Assembly: GCF_964204865.1 (NCBI RefSeq)
Contig: NC_135255.1
Coordinates: 10,755,135 to 10,819,134, forward strand
Length of the DNA stretch: 64,000 bases
Reading direction: 5' to 3'
Source: Styela clava
Lineage: Eukaryota > Chordata > Ascidiacea > Stolidobranchia > Styelidae
A program made the position numbers and the translations under genes. The notes beneath the pieces are model-generated. The model saw only the letters and a program-made list of their open reading frames with translations, was not told the DNA's origin and did no database searches. Below are positions 24,105 through 34,258 of the stretch, one piece after another (the first letter of the stretch is position 1; every line of letters begins with the position of its first letter).

Positions 24105-24359
24105 CGAGAATATCGGTCAGAGACCGATGACTTATCGATCAAAAGTTAGGGGATTCCTCAAAATAGCACTCTTACTCCATAGTGACACCTTGTGTCACTA
24201 ATTAATTAATAGCTCGCTAATTATACGACATAATTCGCCCAAAATCAATAGGCTTCTGGTCCGAGATATGATGAATGCACATTAAAAATCTGGAGCAGAT
24301 TCAATCTCGTTTTCGTGAGATATCGCGTGCATCTAACAGACAGACATACATACATACAT

Positions 24360-24408
<49 letters not shown>

Positions 24409-24444
24409 TACCTATCAACATACTTACCGATTAAAATCGATAAG
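24105..24444. mobile_element. Small TIR element with TAA target duplication
   Basis: The element begins CGAGAATATCGG, has inverted ACTTATCGAT near both ends, and ends CGATAAG. TAA flanks both sides. The uninterrupted target is visible at 39,111-39,125 (ccaataacaagaag). Copies sit at 48,918-49,210 and 61,948-62,238. A CAGA microsatellite is embedded near its right side. Confidence 0.75.
24337..24406. repeat. (CAGA)n / (CATA)n microsatellite
   Basis: About 70 bp of tetranucleotide repeat: CAGA, then CATA, then CAGA units. The sister elements at 48.9 and 61.9 kb have only two or three units, so the array expanded at this locus. The threonine/arginine-rich frame across it is an artefact of the repeat. 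Confidence 0.95.
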
Positions 24445-24671
24445 TAACAAGAAGAGGCTATTTTCCGTGCCTGCAACTACTATGGAGTTTATGTTAAATA
24501 AAGGTTCATCCCGCGGTTCCACCTAGTTATTTTTATCTGCCCTTCTTGTATTGAAGTTTGAACCCCCCCTCCCCCTCCCCTGCTTTACAGAATGAGAAAA
24601 ATGAAAAAGTAGTGTTTTATTGGGGCATTTTTGCTTGTTGATCTACTGATATCCACTATGCACTGCATTAG

Positions 24672-24740
24672 GCTTGCTATAAGGAGTGGACAAATCCCGA
24701 ACATTTGGTGTCATAGTCAATATATATCCAGCATATCTGC
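24672..24740 (+). pseudogene. SDR internal fragment, plus strand
   Basis: The plus-strand translation gives GVDKSRTFGVIVN-like sequence, matching SEVDKTQEFCCIVNVSS just before the catalytic serine. It is a short decayed remnant fused to the end of the cassette. Equivalent pieces lie at 47,945-48,015 and 60,975-61,045. Confidence 0.55.
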
Positions 24741-25374
24741 CTACCCAATTTATTGCACCCTGGATAGGTAGTGGCAATAAGGGTTGAACTTCAGTTCTTT
24801 CACACGCATTGGACCTTTCCCCGAGCATCGACTTCCTTGTTTACTTCGTGAAATTGGCCAATCAGCGAGATAAAAAAGTGACGTACAATGCTTCCTTTTC
24901 GCATCCGCTCATACACTTTTCTCACTCAGACAGATTTTCGAGCGTGGCCGTAAACATTACCTCGTTTTCGCGTTTTTGAACTCTTTTCGTTAGTTTTCAG
25001 TTGTGTTTCGGAAACTTAAATATAAATCAGATATTTCAATGATCATTCTGTCATCCTAGGAGTTCTAATTTAATTGCAGTAAGAAAAATTTAGTGTAGAA
25101 ATAGCTGTGATAGACTAGGCTAAAATTCTTTACCGGCACTTTAAAAAAACAGATTGCTGTGTGCGATAAATCATAATGATGGCTTGAAACACATACCCCA
25201 TTTTACAGGCGCCAACTCGCAAAAGCACTCTTAAAATAGCTTCGAAAATTTTGCAATGGTAAAGTATGGGAAAAATTTATCGGGGGTCAAAGGTCGGGGA
25301 ACGGTCCATGCCAACCCATTTTGGTTCAAAGCATTAACCAGAGGGTCATCACGTCCATCGTCCACAAGATGTAT

Positions 25375-25614
25375 TCATATAAATAGTTCTTGCAACAATC
25401 CATATTCAACTCTTTGCACCATTAATCTTAAATGGATAAACTTGTGATTGATGATTTGAATCGCAGTTACTTTGAAATCGTATTCTCTTGCAAATGCTAA
25501 GTCAATCCTGTTTGCCACACAGTCCACTGAAAAACGTGACAGAAAACTGTTTTAATCACCTAAAACAATGAAAAACAATATTGCACAAAATACATGAGTA
25601 TAGTGAGAAAGCAT
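25375..25614 (-). other. Putative small secreted protein relic (cassette B)
   Basis: On the minus strand an ATG at 25,614 starts MLSHYTHVFCAILFFIVL, a good signal-peptide-like hydrophobic stretch. The frame then needs removal of a 33-nt GT...AG segment to continue as DCVANRIDLAFAREYDFK. Here the reading frame stops at TGA (25,375), about 14 codons earlier than in the 48- and 61-kb copies. It is probably a degraded member. Nothing identifies its function. Confidence 0.35.
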
Positions 25615-26369
25615 TGTCAAATTTGCTTTTATAATAGGTTTTCTCGAATGGGAAAATCATTGTAATTTAGACACTTTTATTCTGTTGCTTTCAACTACCA
25701 GTTCTTTTGAATATGAAAGTAATGTATTTAACAAGAATATAACCTAGTCTAGTCTAATTGGACACAGAAGTGAGTAAAACTATCGAACTACAAGTAAAAA
25801 TAGAAATAATCTCGTGAAAGAACTTTCTGACACGGATGATTGACACGTGTCGTCAAAATATGATAAGCGCGGGTACGTTCTTGCAGCTCTATGGATGATT
25901 GGAGTCTATACAAATTGGCCCATTTACATCATGGTTTACACAACATTAGTTAGTTAAATTTTTTTTCCAAACCGTAGGGACATCACTCTCTTGCACACCT
26001 GTTGCTTGTGAACCTCATCGTTGAATTACGGCGCCCTACTCTACAGCCAATACGAAAATGTAAAGATTTTGTCCAATCATGTTGAATATAACAATGTAAA
26101 TTAATTGTGGATAAAATACATGAAATGTTCATGGTGTTTTATAAATATGATCAAATATAAATGTGTACCGATAACCACAAGCGTATATGGAAAAATTTTC
26201 ATTTCATGGTCACAATGTAAAAGGTGGACTAGAAGCAAGAAAGAAGTTGCGAACATTTAGTTATGATAATTAAAAACAGATTATGAAATTTTACAAGGTA
26301 ATAATTAAGTTTGATCCAATTTTGCTTTATATACGTTGATACGAATAAATTCATGCGTTGTCAGTTTTT

Positions 26370-26830
26370 ATATGATTGCTCGACTAGAATGGGTAGAACA
26401 TACAAATAGTCTGTTCTTCGTTGACCAAAATCTAAAGCATGAGTCGTCCTGGTGTATAGTTGCCGATAATATTGGCGAATTTGCTCTTTGAAATTGAGGT
26501 TAAACCAGGGTTGGGGAGCTTGGCGTCCGCGCGGCGCCTAGCTCGGCTCACATATTCAATTTGCATCCTGGGAAGCAGGGATAATATTTTTAATACGTAA
26601 TACCAAGTCCAATGCCTGAAACAATGGGGCATGGCGTCTAAAAATGTTTTCATGTAAGTTTCTGTCGGCCTAAACCAACCCGTATTTAGCAGTTCAGTCA
26701 ATAAATCTTTAAATGACCAACTTGATAAAAGACGTCATAATTGATTTTATTTGCAACAGCGCAGCGTATTGGAGTATTTGCGTTGGACTGGTAAACGCCA
26801 CACCCACTATTTGCTTATATAAAGAGCTTT
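26370..26830 (-). repeat. Cassette A with TATA-like block
   Basis: A conserved unit 3' of SDR copy 4. It contains CCACACCC plus TTATATAAA (plus-strand reading, about 26,801-26,823) and a minus-strand open stretch including AMPHCFRHWTWYYVLKILSL. It is near-identical to 49,480-49,915 and 62,500-62,930. The open stretch has no convincing ATG start. Confidence 0.5.
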
Positions 26831-27010
26831 CTCGAAATAAAAATCAGTTTGATTTTAAGGCTTTCATTTTAACATCAGTTTAACGAGTATGGTTAAATTG
26901 ATAATGAGAAGATAATATAAACTTGTAAGTGACAAGATAATATATTTAATATACATAACATGGCGTAACACGCTGAACGAATGATAAAATAAAAATATGA
27001 AATAGTATGT

Positions 27011-27778
27011 TCATCCCCACAATCCACCCGTAACTTCCAGACAAGCTCCATTAACATATGAACTTTCATTTGATGCCAGAAACAAACAGGCATTTGCTAC
27101 TTCTTCCGGTTTTCCTAATCTTTGCATTGGTGTTTGCGCAACAATATTATCTTTAAAACTTTCCGGCACACCTTCATTCATAGGCGTTTGAATTATTCCT
27201 GGCAAAACAACATTGCAGCGGATTTTATGTATTGAGTATTCTGATGCGACACCTTTCGTTAATCCAATTATACCAAATTTAGTCGCTGAATATCCAGACA
27301 ATGATTGGATACCTCTTATGCCAGATACGCTGGATACATTGACTATGCAACAAAATTCTTGGGTTTTGTCCACTTCCGATAGTGATTTCACAAATTCTTT
27401 GGCCATCAGAAAATATCCTTTCAGATTTATTCTCATCATTTCATCAAAATCTTCATTTTTGAATTCATCAATAAAATCTTTTTTGACTATCCCTGCGTTA
27501 TTCACAAGAATTGTGATGTTCTTGCCCAACTGTCTCTTTGCTTCATCAAAAGCTCTTGCTACTTGCTCAGCAGAACTCACATCAGCTTGTATTATACAGT
27601 GTTTATTTCCATGATTTGTAGTTAAATTATTTTCTGTTTCAGAAAGTCTTTGAAGGTTTCGGCCCAGAATTGCAACACTAGCGCCTTCCCTGGCAAAAAC
27701 TTGACAGATCGCCCGACCTATTCCACTACTACCACCGGTTACAATAGTGCATTGATCTGCTAGTCTTCCTTGCGACAT
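27011..27778 (-). CDS. HSD17B8-like short-chain dehydrogenase/reductase, copy 4 (B-type)
   Basis: An intact 255-aa SDR. TGGSSGIG 14-21, ILGRNLQRL after strand 2, NNAGIVKKDF from 93, N118, S150, and Y163/K167 in GYSATKFG are all present, as is LPGIIQTPMNEG. Two features set it apart: the ETENNLTTNHG stretch at 47-57, and the loop SVSGIRGIQSLSG before the catalytic tyrosine, which lines the substrate pocket in this family. The C-terminus is EVTGGLWG. The conserved 5' flank (AAAACACTTGATAATCTTCG) precedes the ATG. On the 3' side the TATA-like cassette follows at about 26,820. It is the third intact copy from this end to carry the B-type or intermediate AQTPMQRLGKPEEVAN block. Substrate unknown. 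Confidence 0.92.
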   Translation of the reverse strand: MSQGRLADQCTIVTGGSSGIGRAICQVFAREGASVAILGRNLQRLSETENNLTTNHGNKHCIIQADVSSAEQVARAFDEAKRQLGKNITILVNNAGIVKKDFIDEFKNEDFDEMMRINLKGYFLMAKEFVKSLSEVDKTQEFCCIVNVSSVSGIRGIQSLSGYSATKFGIIGLTKGVASEYSIHKIRCNVVLPGIIQTPMNEGVPESFKDNIVAQTPMQRLGKPEEVANACLFLASNESSYVNGACLEVTGGLWG

Positions 27779-28717
27779 TCTGATACGAAGATTATCAAGT
27801 GTTTTCCAGATTGAAACCTACTAAATGCCTACCCTCACATATATCTTATTCATTTTAAACGGAAATGTTGCCTTTTTCTCTAGTTTTAAAAAATATTTTT
27901 TAATAAATGATGCTTTCCGAGACCTTATCACGTATTTCATATGGCAGCAAAGTTAAATGTTAGATGTTCATCAATGTTAGATAGCTATGCGTCCATATCT
28001 TTGTAGGTTACTATGTTTTGGTATTTTGGCAAACTAATGATTTTTCTTTCGATAAATGACGCGAAACGTTTATGCGAATGTCATCCTGCGAGGCATTTTT
28101 GGATGCAATTGAAAGGTTATAATTATTAATTTATTGACTGTATTGTTACGAGATTCAGAATACGACCTTATGAACATGTAGAAGTTATTTCATGTTAAAG
28201 AAGTTATTTAATAGAAACATGATTTACTCTACGGATAAATAAGTGGGTTTGGAAATACAAGTAACATAATGATAATAATATTGTAAAAAATATTCTGTGA
28301 TTAACGCCCTTTCAATGTTCTAGGTACGGCCTTGCACTTAAAAGATGATTGGAGTCTGAACACCCACTTGAAACTTCAGCAGACTGCAAAAAAACGTTGA
28401 ACATGGTCAACGACGTCACGAGATTAATCAATAATGACCTATTTTAATCTTCACATTGGATTCGAAACTGTTTGCTGACATTGACATTTTAATTTTGCAG
28501 GATTAAGTCGCCCTCATTCTTTACAGCAGGGATGTGTGACCTGCGCCCACAAGGCGAAATTTTGCGGCCCGGGTTCGAATTTTAAATGGTGTGCCAGTGA
28601 CCGTTTTTTGAATCGCGTTGTTCGTTTCGCACAATCTAGCTGTTAGGGCATTGTGATGTCATTAGCATAGATAACAAATTGGATCCATCCAAATGAGTTC
28701 ATACGAGCAATTTCAAT
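27779..28717. other. 5' flank and shared spacer of copy 4
   Basis: The SDR 5' flank (to about 27,960) is followed by the spacer block seen at 13.2, 20.2, 42.2 and 55.6 kb. A hAT-like left end (CAGGGATGTGTGACC) starts at about 28,527, but the paired right end was not found. No gene. Confidence 0.5.
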
Positions 28718-28719
28718 TA

Positions 28720-30687
28720 CCGTATTTGCTCGTTTTGTAGCCCGGGCCCATATTTTTTCCAACCAACTCACTAACCGGGCCCTTATTCAAACCGGCCCTA
28801 ATTCAACCACGAGCGCTTGTTATTTTCGATCGTTACAATAATTAATATATTGTTATTTCCAGTTCTCAAGTATATATGATTCAAACGAGAATAACGAAAA
28901 TTTTGACTTTTTCCACGCACCGCAGGTACAAATCCGCAAAAAAAGAAAAGTTTTGCGACGTTCAGTTTGAGAACCATGGTGTTACGTAATCAGGCGCGCA
29001 GCCAGGACTTTCAAAAGGGAGGGGTTTCAAAATCGGAAATTCCAATTACCGTGTGTAATAGTCACGCGTTAAAAGAGCCGCCTTTTCAGGGTATAATGAA
29101 TTACTCAATCCATGACAACTACAAAATTCTAAAATGTTCTTATATAATAATTTAATTGTGTCCAACGTAACTAGCGGTTGCGCCTTTTTACGTCAAAAGA
29201 AAAACATTATTTCTCTAAAATACCACGGCGATCTGTGGACATAAAAATATAAGATAAGCTGCGTGATGTATTTAATTTTAATACGTATTTTTGCAATCTT
29301 GCGAACTCGTTATAGCGGATAGAAAAATCTCAATATCTGTTTTAAAATCCGTATAGTACAATTTTACTTCATACAATGAAAATACATATAAAGTAGGTTT
29401 TATCAGTAAATCAAAAATACCTATTCACCCGCCTTCACCGCCTCGAAATCCACGTCAACAGTCGCCGCGGTAACACCACTTAAAAGAGTCGACTTTTTCA
29501 ACGAAAAATGAATTTTCTGTTGTGCAAAGTAATCAATCCATGGCCGTTACGGGCATATTTAAAATGTCTTGCTTTATTAATTTAATTGTCATCAATTTAA
29601 ACTGAAGTTGCGTCGATAAAACAAGAGCCACTCTAAAACACTACGGCATTCCGCGGACATACAAATGTGTGGTAAACTGACCGATTATATATTGTTTTGA
29701 TCCGTATTTTTGCTTTTTTGCAAATTTCACAAATTTGAGATGTACTTGTAACACTGACTCTTTCCAATAGCAATGCTGCCACTCCGATTATTTTTAAGGA
29801 TAAAACGTTCCGAAAAATCCGTAATACTGCTTCAAAATCTCACCGATAAATTTTATTTTAGTACAATAAATTTTGTTCGAATTTACTTTATAGAATAATT
29901 ATCTTATACATCATCACAAACCGGGAAAGTCGCGTTCTCAACCTTGTTTAATGTTAACACGAACATTTTCGACGGCAATTTTAATAAAAGTAATGGATAA
30001 CATGGTAAATCCCGCTCACAATTCACCGTGTTTTTTTGATTCCAGTGACGATAAGTTCTAAACGCGGAGCGAACATAATGTGTGCCTTGGGCAGACGAAA
30101 TTTTGCAATTTTCAATGCCTAGAAAAGCGTTTTTAGACTGTCGCGGGCCTCAACAACACTTGTTTACGGTTTTATTTTCAGTATTTTATATTGCCGCTTT
30201 TCAATCAAACAATTTAGGTCGTGGATTTATTCATTAATTTGTCTTTAGATTTTCGCCGCCGATGAACGTATAATAAGTCTCACCGGATGCACATTTCCGT
30301 CAATTCCGTGCGAGTAACAAAATAAAATAATTGCCATCGTTATTGTGGTACAAATTTGTGGAAAATTTGTGATTTAGAGACAATAAATGTCAACGTAAAG
30401 GCGTTCACGTCCTAAATAACACGTCACAACGATGAAAACATTCGGCGATTTTAGCAAAAGGCAATCGTACGCGTTATCGGCGTCTTTTTTAAAAAAAATT
30501 TAAAATTCAACAGCGTTGTGACAAAAGCGCTTCTTATTTCCTATTGTTCCTTACCACTGAAAAATCAGCTTTTACATCGGGCGGGTATTCAAGCACCGGC
30601 CCTTATTTATTTTTATGTTCTGATCACACGGGCGGCTATTCAAATGGGCTCTTAATCAAGATCGGGCGGTAAAACGAGAATTTACGG
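28720..30687. mobile_element. ~2-kb non-autonomous TA-target DNA element
   Basis: The ends are inverted: CCGTATTTGCTCGTTTTG on the left, and CCGTAAATTCTCGTTTTA on the right read from the other strand. Both are flanked by TA (28,718-28,719 and 30,688-30,689). Removing the element restores the neighbouring spacer, which runs uninterrupted at 20,820 and 42,725. The interior is A+T-rich without a transposase. Parts resemble 6,180-6,430 and the interior of the hAT-like element at 99-647. Confidence 0.75.
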
Positions 30688-30894
30688 TACTTTCGCTGCA
30701 AAGCCTATACCTGGATCCAATTTATTATCCATGCCAATGACATTACAATGCCCTAACAGCTAGCTTGTGCGAAGCGAACAACGCGATTCACAAAGTTGTC
30801 ACTGGCTGAGCAGGGAGCAATTTAAGGAAAGGCAGAGCACACGCTGATAAATTGGTAAGAATGGGAAATTAAAGATTGGGCAATTGTACAATAT

Positions 30895-31010
30895 TTTCGG
30901 ATGACTAAAGAATGCGTAAGATCGCTATCAGGAGTGAACAAATTACAAACATTTTGTTGCATAGTCAATGTATCCAGCATATCGGGCATACGGAGTATCT
31001 CACCGGGGCG
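30895..31010 (+). pseudogene. SDR internal fragment, plus strand
   Basis: The plus-strand frame reads MTKECVRSLSGVNKLQTFCC, then IVNVSSISGIRS, matching residues ~126-156 including the catalytic-serine region. The catalytic tyrosine and everything beyond are missing. Orientation is opposite to the intact genes. Confidence 0.75.
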
Positions 31011-31958
31011 TAAGACGAGGCGTAAATGGTTCATGTTCAGTTTTAAACTATTTACTTATGATGTCAAAATGATGAATAATTTAAACTAATGAAACGTCCA
31101 GCAAGATAACTATACCAGAATATCAATGTCGCCGAGTGGTGTTGAATACAATTTCAATATGTTGTCATTTACTGATCTGGAGAATCCTTGGTCGAGTTTT
31201 CAAGATTTTATTATAATTTATCTATCACTAACTAGAACGTTTTGCTGACTATAGTTAAGGATAAATAGATTGCCCTGAAATTAAAATAAAGTTTGGCTGT
31301 TCTAGTGCTGAATATAGAGTACGTTCAAAGGTCCATGTAACACTTAGAAGTTATTTAATAGGAATATGATCTAGTCTAGTCTAATCGGACAACAACTATT
31401 GAACTTTAAGTAACAATTGAAATAATATCGTAAATCTGTGGCACGGATACTTGGCAAATCCCATCAAAAATGATTAGCGCCGATAGATTGAAGATCTCTG
31501 ATCTGCGACAGCAATGTCGTTAAAATTATCTCCCTAACCGCCGGGGCATCACTCTCTGGCTGACCTGTAGATTATAAACCCCATCGTTGAATTACAAACA
31601 AGCAAATGCGTCAATGTAAAGATTCGGTAAATAAGAAGAAGAGAAAAGGGCTGTTTGTTCAATATAACAATGTAAATTACTGGTGGATAAAATACATGAA
31701 ATGACTATAGTGTTTTACCAGTATGATCAAATATAAATCAAAAATGTGAAAGGTGCGAAATTTAGAAAACTAGAAAAAATCAGTATGATGTGAAGATTTT
31801 ATTTTACTCAACTGTATAACGAGTAATAATAATTTAATATTGCGAGTATAATATAAAATTCTAAGTGATAAGATGATACATTTAATATATATATATATAT
31901 ATATAACATAGCGTAGCCTGCAGGACAAATGCTAAAATAAAAAAGTGAAACAAAATGT

Positions 31959-32727
31959 TCATCCCAATAATCCACCTGAAACTTCCAGACAAGCACCATT
32001 AACATATGAACCTTCATTGGATGCCAGAAACAAACAGGCATTTGCTACTTCTTTGGGTTTTCCCAATCTTTGCATTGGTGTTTGTGCAGCAATATTTTCT
32101 TTGAAGCCTTCCGACACACCTTCATTCATAGGCGTTTGAATCATTCCTGGCAAAACAGCATTGCAGCGTATTTTGCGTTTTGAAAATTCTGATGCGACAC
32201 ATTTCGTTAATCCAATTATACCAGATTTAGTCGCTGAATATCCAGCAAATGATGGGATACCTCTTATGCCTAACATACTGGATACATTGACTATACAACA
32301 AAAATCTTGGCTTTTGTCTACATCTGATAATAGTTTCACAAATTCACTGGACATCAGAAAATATCTTTTCAAATTTATACCCATCATTTCATCAAAATCT
32401 TCATTTTTGAATTCGTCAATGAAACCATTTCTGGTTATCCCCGCGTTATTCACAAGAATTGTGATCGTTCTTGCCCAACTGTCTCGTTGATTATTTAAAT
32501 GCTCTTGCAACTTGCTCAGCAGAGCTTACATCAGCTTGTATTATGCAGTGCTTATTTCCATGATTAGTTGGCAAAATATTTATTGTTTCAAAAAGTCTTT
32601 GAATGTTCCGGCCCAGAACTGCAACACTAGCGCCTTCCCTGGCAAATACTTGGCAGATCGTCCGACCTATTCCACTACTACCACCGGTTACAATAGTGCA
32701 TTGACCTGCTAGCCTTCCTTGCGACAT
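31959..32727 (-). pseudogene. SDR copy with frameshift and premature stop (B-type)
   Basis: The match spans the full length, from MSQGRLAGQCTIVTGG to SGGLLG. Two lesions split it. A TAA at 32,491-32,493 follows VARAFK, and one extra base lies near 32,467, in the segment where copy 2 reads RQLGKKITILVNN. Downstream of the frameshift the frame is clean to the end, with NNAGIT, NLKRYFL, the catalytic serine, YSATK and GVSEGFKENIAAQTPMQ. It is closest to copy 2 at 17.3 kb. Unlike every intact copy, it has no TATA-like block 3' of it. The retained quality of the rest implies recent loss. Confidence 0.9.
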
Positions 32728-32821
32728 TGTGATACGAAGATGATTTGGTGTTTCGCAGAATACAACCAACTATAATACTCACGTAGAGCAAATCATTATA
32801 TTTAAATAGCAGTGTTGCTAC

Positions 32822-32947
32822 TGAGACGACTTCTGTTGTAGTTGCTAATTAGGCTTATTAAACTAGCTAGATATTAATCTGACTCCAAACAGAATATAAT
32901 CGGTTGTTACTTGTTCAAGTCGAGACGTCTGTTAATTTGATATAACA
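32822..32947 (-). repeat. 3' LTR (126 bp)
   Basis: Direct repeat partner of 34,136-34,258, differing at only a few positions (for example around 32,852-32,857). It has complete TG...CA ends in minus orientation. Confidence 0.85.
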
Positions 32948-33246
32948 GCAAAGGATCTAGAGTAGACAATTGCCTGTATAGATTTTATTTCCTTCGATAA
33001 ATATATTACAATAAATTAGATCAAATAAACCAACTTACAATTTCAAGTTATTATTCATAACAGTAGCGTAGCGATCATCATTGATATTTGACGATAAAGA
33101 TGACAATGAAAGACGACAAAGACGACGATCGCTTGAAATGTTTGAGATCGCATTTAAAGGGATACACAATTTTCTCGATTATTCGAGACCGTTTTTACAC
33201 TGATTATTCATGTAAAACAAGGTCATTCAACATATCACATGGGAAA

Positions 33247-34116
33247 TTATTCGTTATTTTGCACGTTATGTTGAAATATCATATTTAGAAAGTTCTTGAA
33301 TATTCTCCAATATGAGAAGACTTGATTAGTGTTGTTTATATGCATAGTTAGCGACGAATTTATTTCTTCTCCTTTGTTTGGACATTGTTCGAATTTTGAA
33401 TCGTCAAATAAAAGTGTATAACTGCCAATTTGACAGGAAGATTGAGTCACAGAGCAATTTGCGCTGTCAGCTAGAGGAAAAATAATTTTATAATTTAAAT
33501 GGTCGTACATTACATAGGACTCTATTAGAGCAATATTTTCGGTTGCTCCGGAATCAGTCGTGGGCCATTTATAATTAATAACCGGCTTTTGTCTATTGTA
33601 TAGATTATTGGTTTTCTGAACAAACTTACCAAACTGATTTGATTCGTAGGTCTCAAACCAGTTTCGACAGTTTTGCTCAGAACTTGGTACACCTGATTTT
33701 ATTTTTGTAAAGTGAGTCTTAGCTCCAAAGAAATAAAAATGACTGTTCCATTCCGTTATACCCGTTTGACATGCTCGAATCGGGATTTTAGTATGTAATT
33801 TAGGTGTATGATAAATTTTTGCTTGACATTTAACCATGTGCTCGGATTTTTGCATTTGGCAGAGATTATCGTCTGATATTTCGTATTCTTGATTGATTTT
33901 GTCGTTTTGGCAGATGTACCCATAAATTTCCGAATTTCCAAGACTTAAACATGGTAATTGAAGAAAAACTATTAGCAGTAATATGAAGCAACCATACCCA
34001 AAGTCCTCAGAGTATTCTGTTCCCACAACCTGGCCATGTTTCACGTAGAGCAGTTCTCGGTCGAAATTTTCGGTCCGAGTGACTTGTTCGTCGTCCTCAG
34101 AAGGTTGCGTGTTCAA
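33247..34116 (-). CDS. Envelope-like glycoprotein frame of the LTR element (truncated)
   Basis: An open frame of up to 289 codons starts right after the primer-binding site. There is no ATG near the beginning; the frame opens at TTG, so start and expression are uncertain. About 27 polar residues, a charged stretch and then a hydrophobic segment near residues 40-62 (CFILLLIVFLQLPCL) would act as a signal peptide or anchor. The following ectodomain-like part has eight cysteines and N-glycosylation sequons near its end (NCS, NSS, NNT). There is no C-terminal membrane anchor, so it is truncated relative to full viral or retroelement envelopes. The cysteine spacing loosely suggests the glycoprotein type captured by BEL-like elements from negative-strand RNA viruses. 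This is a pattern impression, not a proven match. Confidence 0.5.
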   Translation of the reverse strand: MNTQPSEDDEQVTRTENFDRELLYVKHGQVVGTEYSEDFGYGCFILLLIVFLQLPCLSLGNSEIYGYICQNDKINQEYEISDDNLCQMQKSEHMVKCQAKIYHTPKLHTKIPIRACQTGITEWNSHFYFFGAKTHFTKIKSGVPSSEQNCRNWFETYESNQFGKFVQKTNNLYNRQKPVINYKWPTTDSGATENIALIESYVMYDHLNYKIIFPLADSANCSVTQSSCQIGSYTLLFDDSKFEQCPNKGEEINSSLTMHINNTNQVFSYWRIFKNFLNMIFQHNVQNNE

Positions 34117-34134
34117 ATCACGTCGGGGTCACCA
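34117..34134 (-). promoter_or_regulatory. Primer-binding site of the LTR element
   Basis: TGGTGACCCCGACGTGAT, one base after the 5' LTR end. The TGG start complements a tRNA CCA end, and the sequence beyond also looks like the complement of a tRNA T-arm. Confidence 0.75.
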
Positions 34135-34135
34135 G

Positions 34136-34258
34136 TGAGACGACTTCTGTTGTAGTTGCTAATTAAGCTATTTAAACTAGCTAGATATTAATCTGACTCC
34201 AAACAGAATATAATCGGTTGTTACTTGTTCAAGTCGAGACGTCTGTTAATTTGATATA
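34136..34258 (-). repeat. 5' LTR (123 bp, truncated by 3 bp)
   Basis: Direct repeat partner of 32,822-32,947. The terminal TGT is missing exactly where the inverted spacer begins. Confidence 0.85.

Larger units (their letters stand above)
23748..24582. mobile_element. hAT-like element with nested insertion
   Basis: The left end begins CATGAATGTGTGACC and the right end, read inverted, CAGGGGAGGGGGAGG. The flanking octamers resemble actacag/ctttacag. The same family occupies 38,776-39,242, 47,369-47,844 and 60,399-60,875. This copy is longer because another element (24,105-24,444) sits inside it. No transposase. Confidence 0.65.
32822..34258 (-). mobile_element. Short LTR retroelement carrying only an envelope-like frame
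   Basis: Two direct repeats of about 125 bp (32,822-32,947 and 34,136-34,258) flank a 1.19-kb interior. In minus orientation the 3' repeat starts TGTTATATCAAATT and ends GTCGTCTCA, giving canonical TG...CA. The 5' repeat lacks the first three bases. A tRNA-type primer-binding site follows the 5' repeat. The layout and PBS resemble BEL/Pao-type elements. Gag and pol are absent. The element sits 94 bp upstream of the 32-kb SDR pseudogene and abuts an inverted spacer block at 34,259. No target duplication is visible. Confidence 0.85.

Noticed and set aside
24275-24526. Plus-strand frame with threonine/arginine repeats
   Set aside because: Translation of the CAGA microsatellite, not a repeat protein.
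32822-34258. Complete autonomous retrovirus or retrotransposon
   Set aside because: Only ~1.2 kb between LTRs, with no gag, protease, reverse transcriptase or integrase frames.
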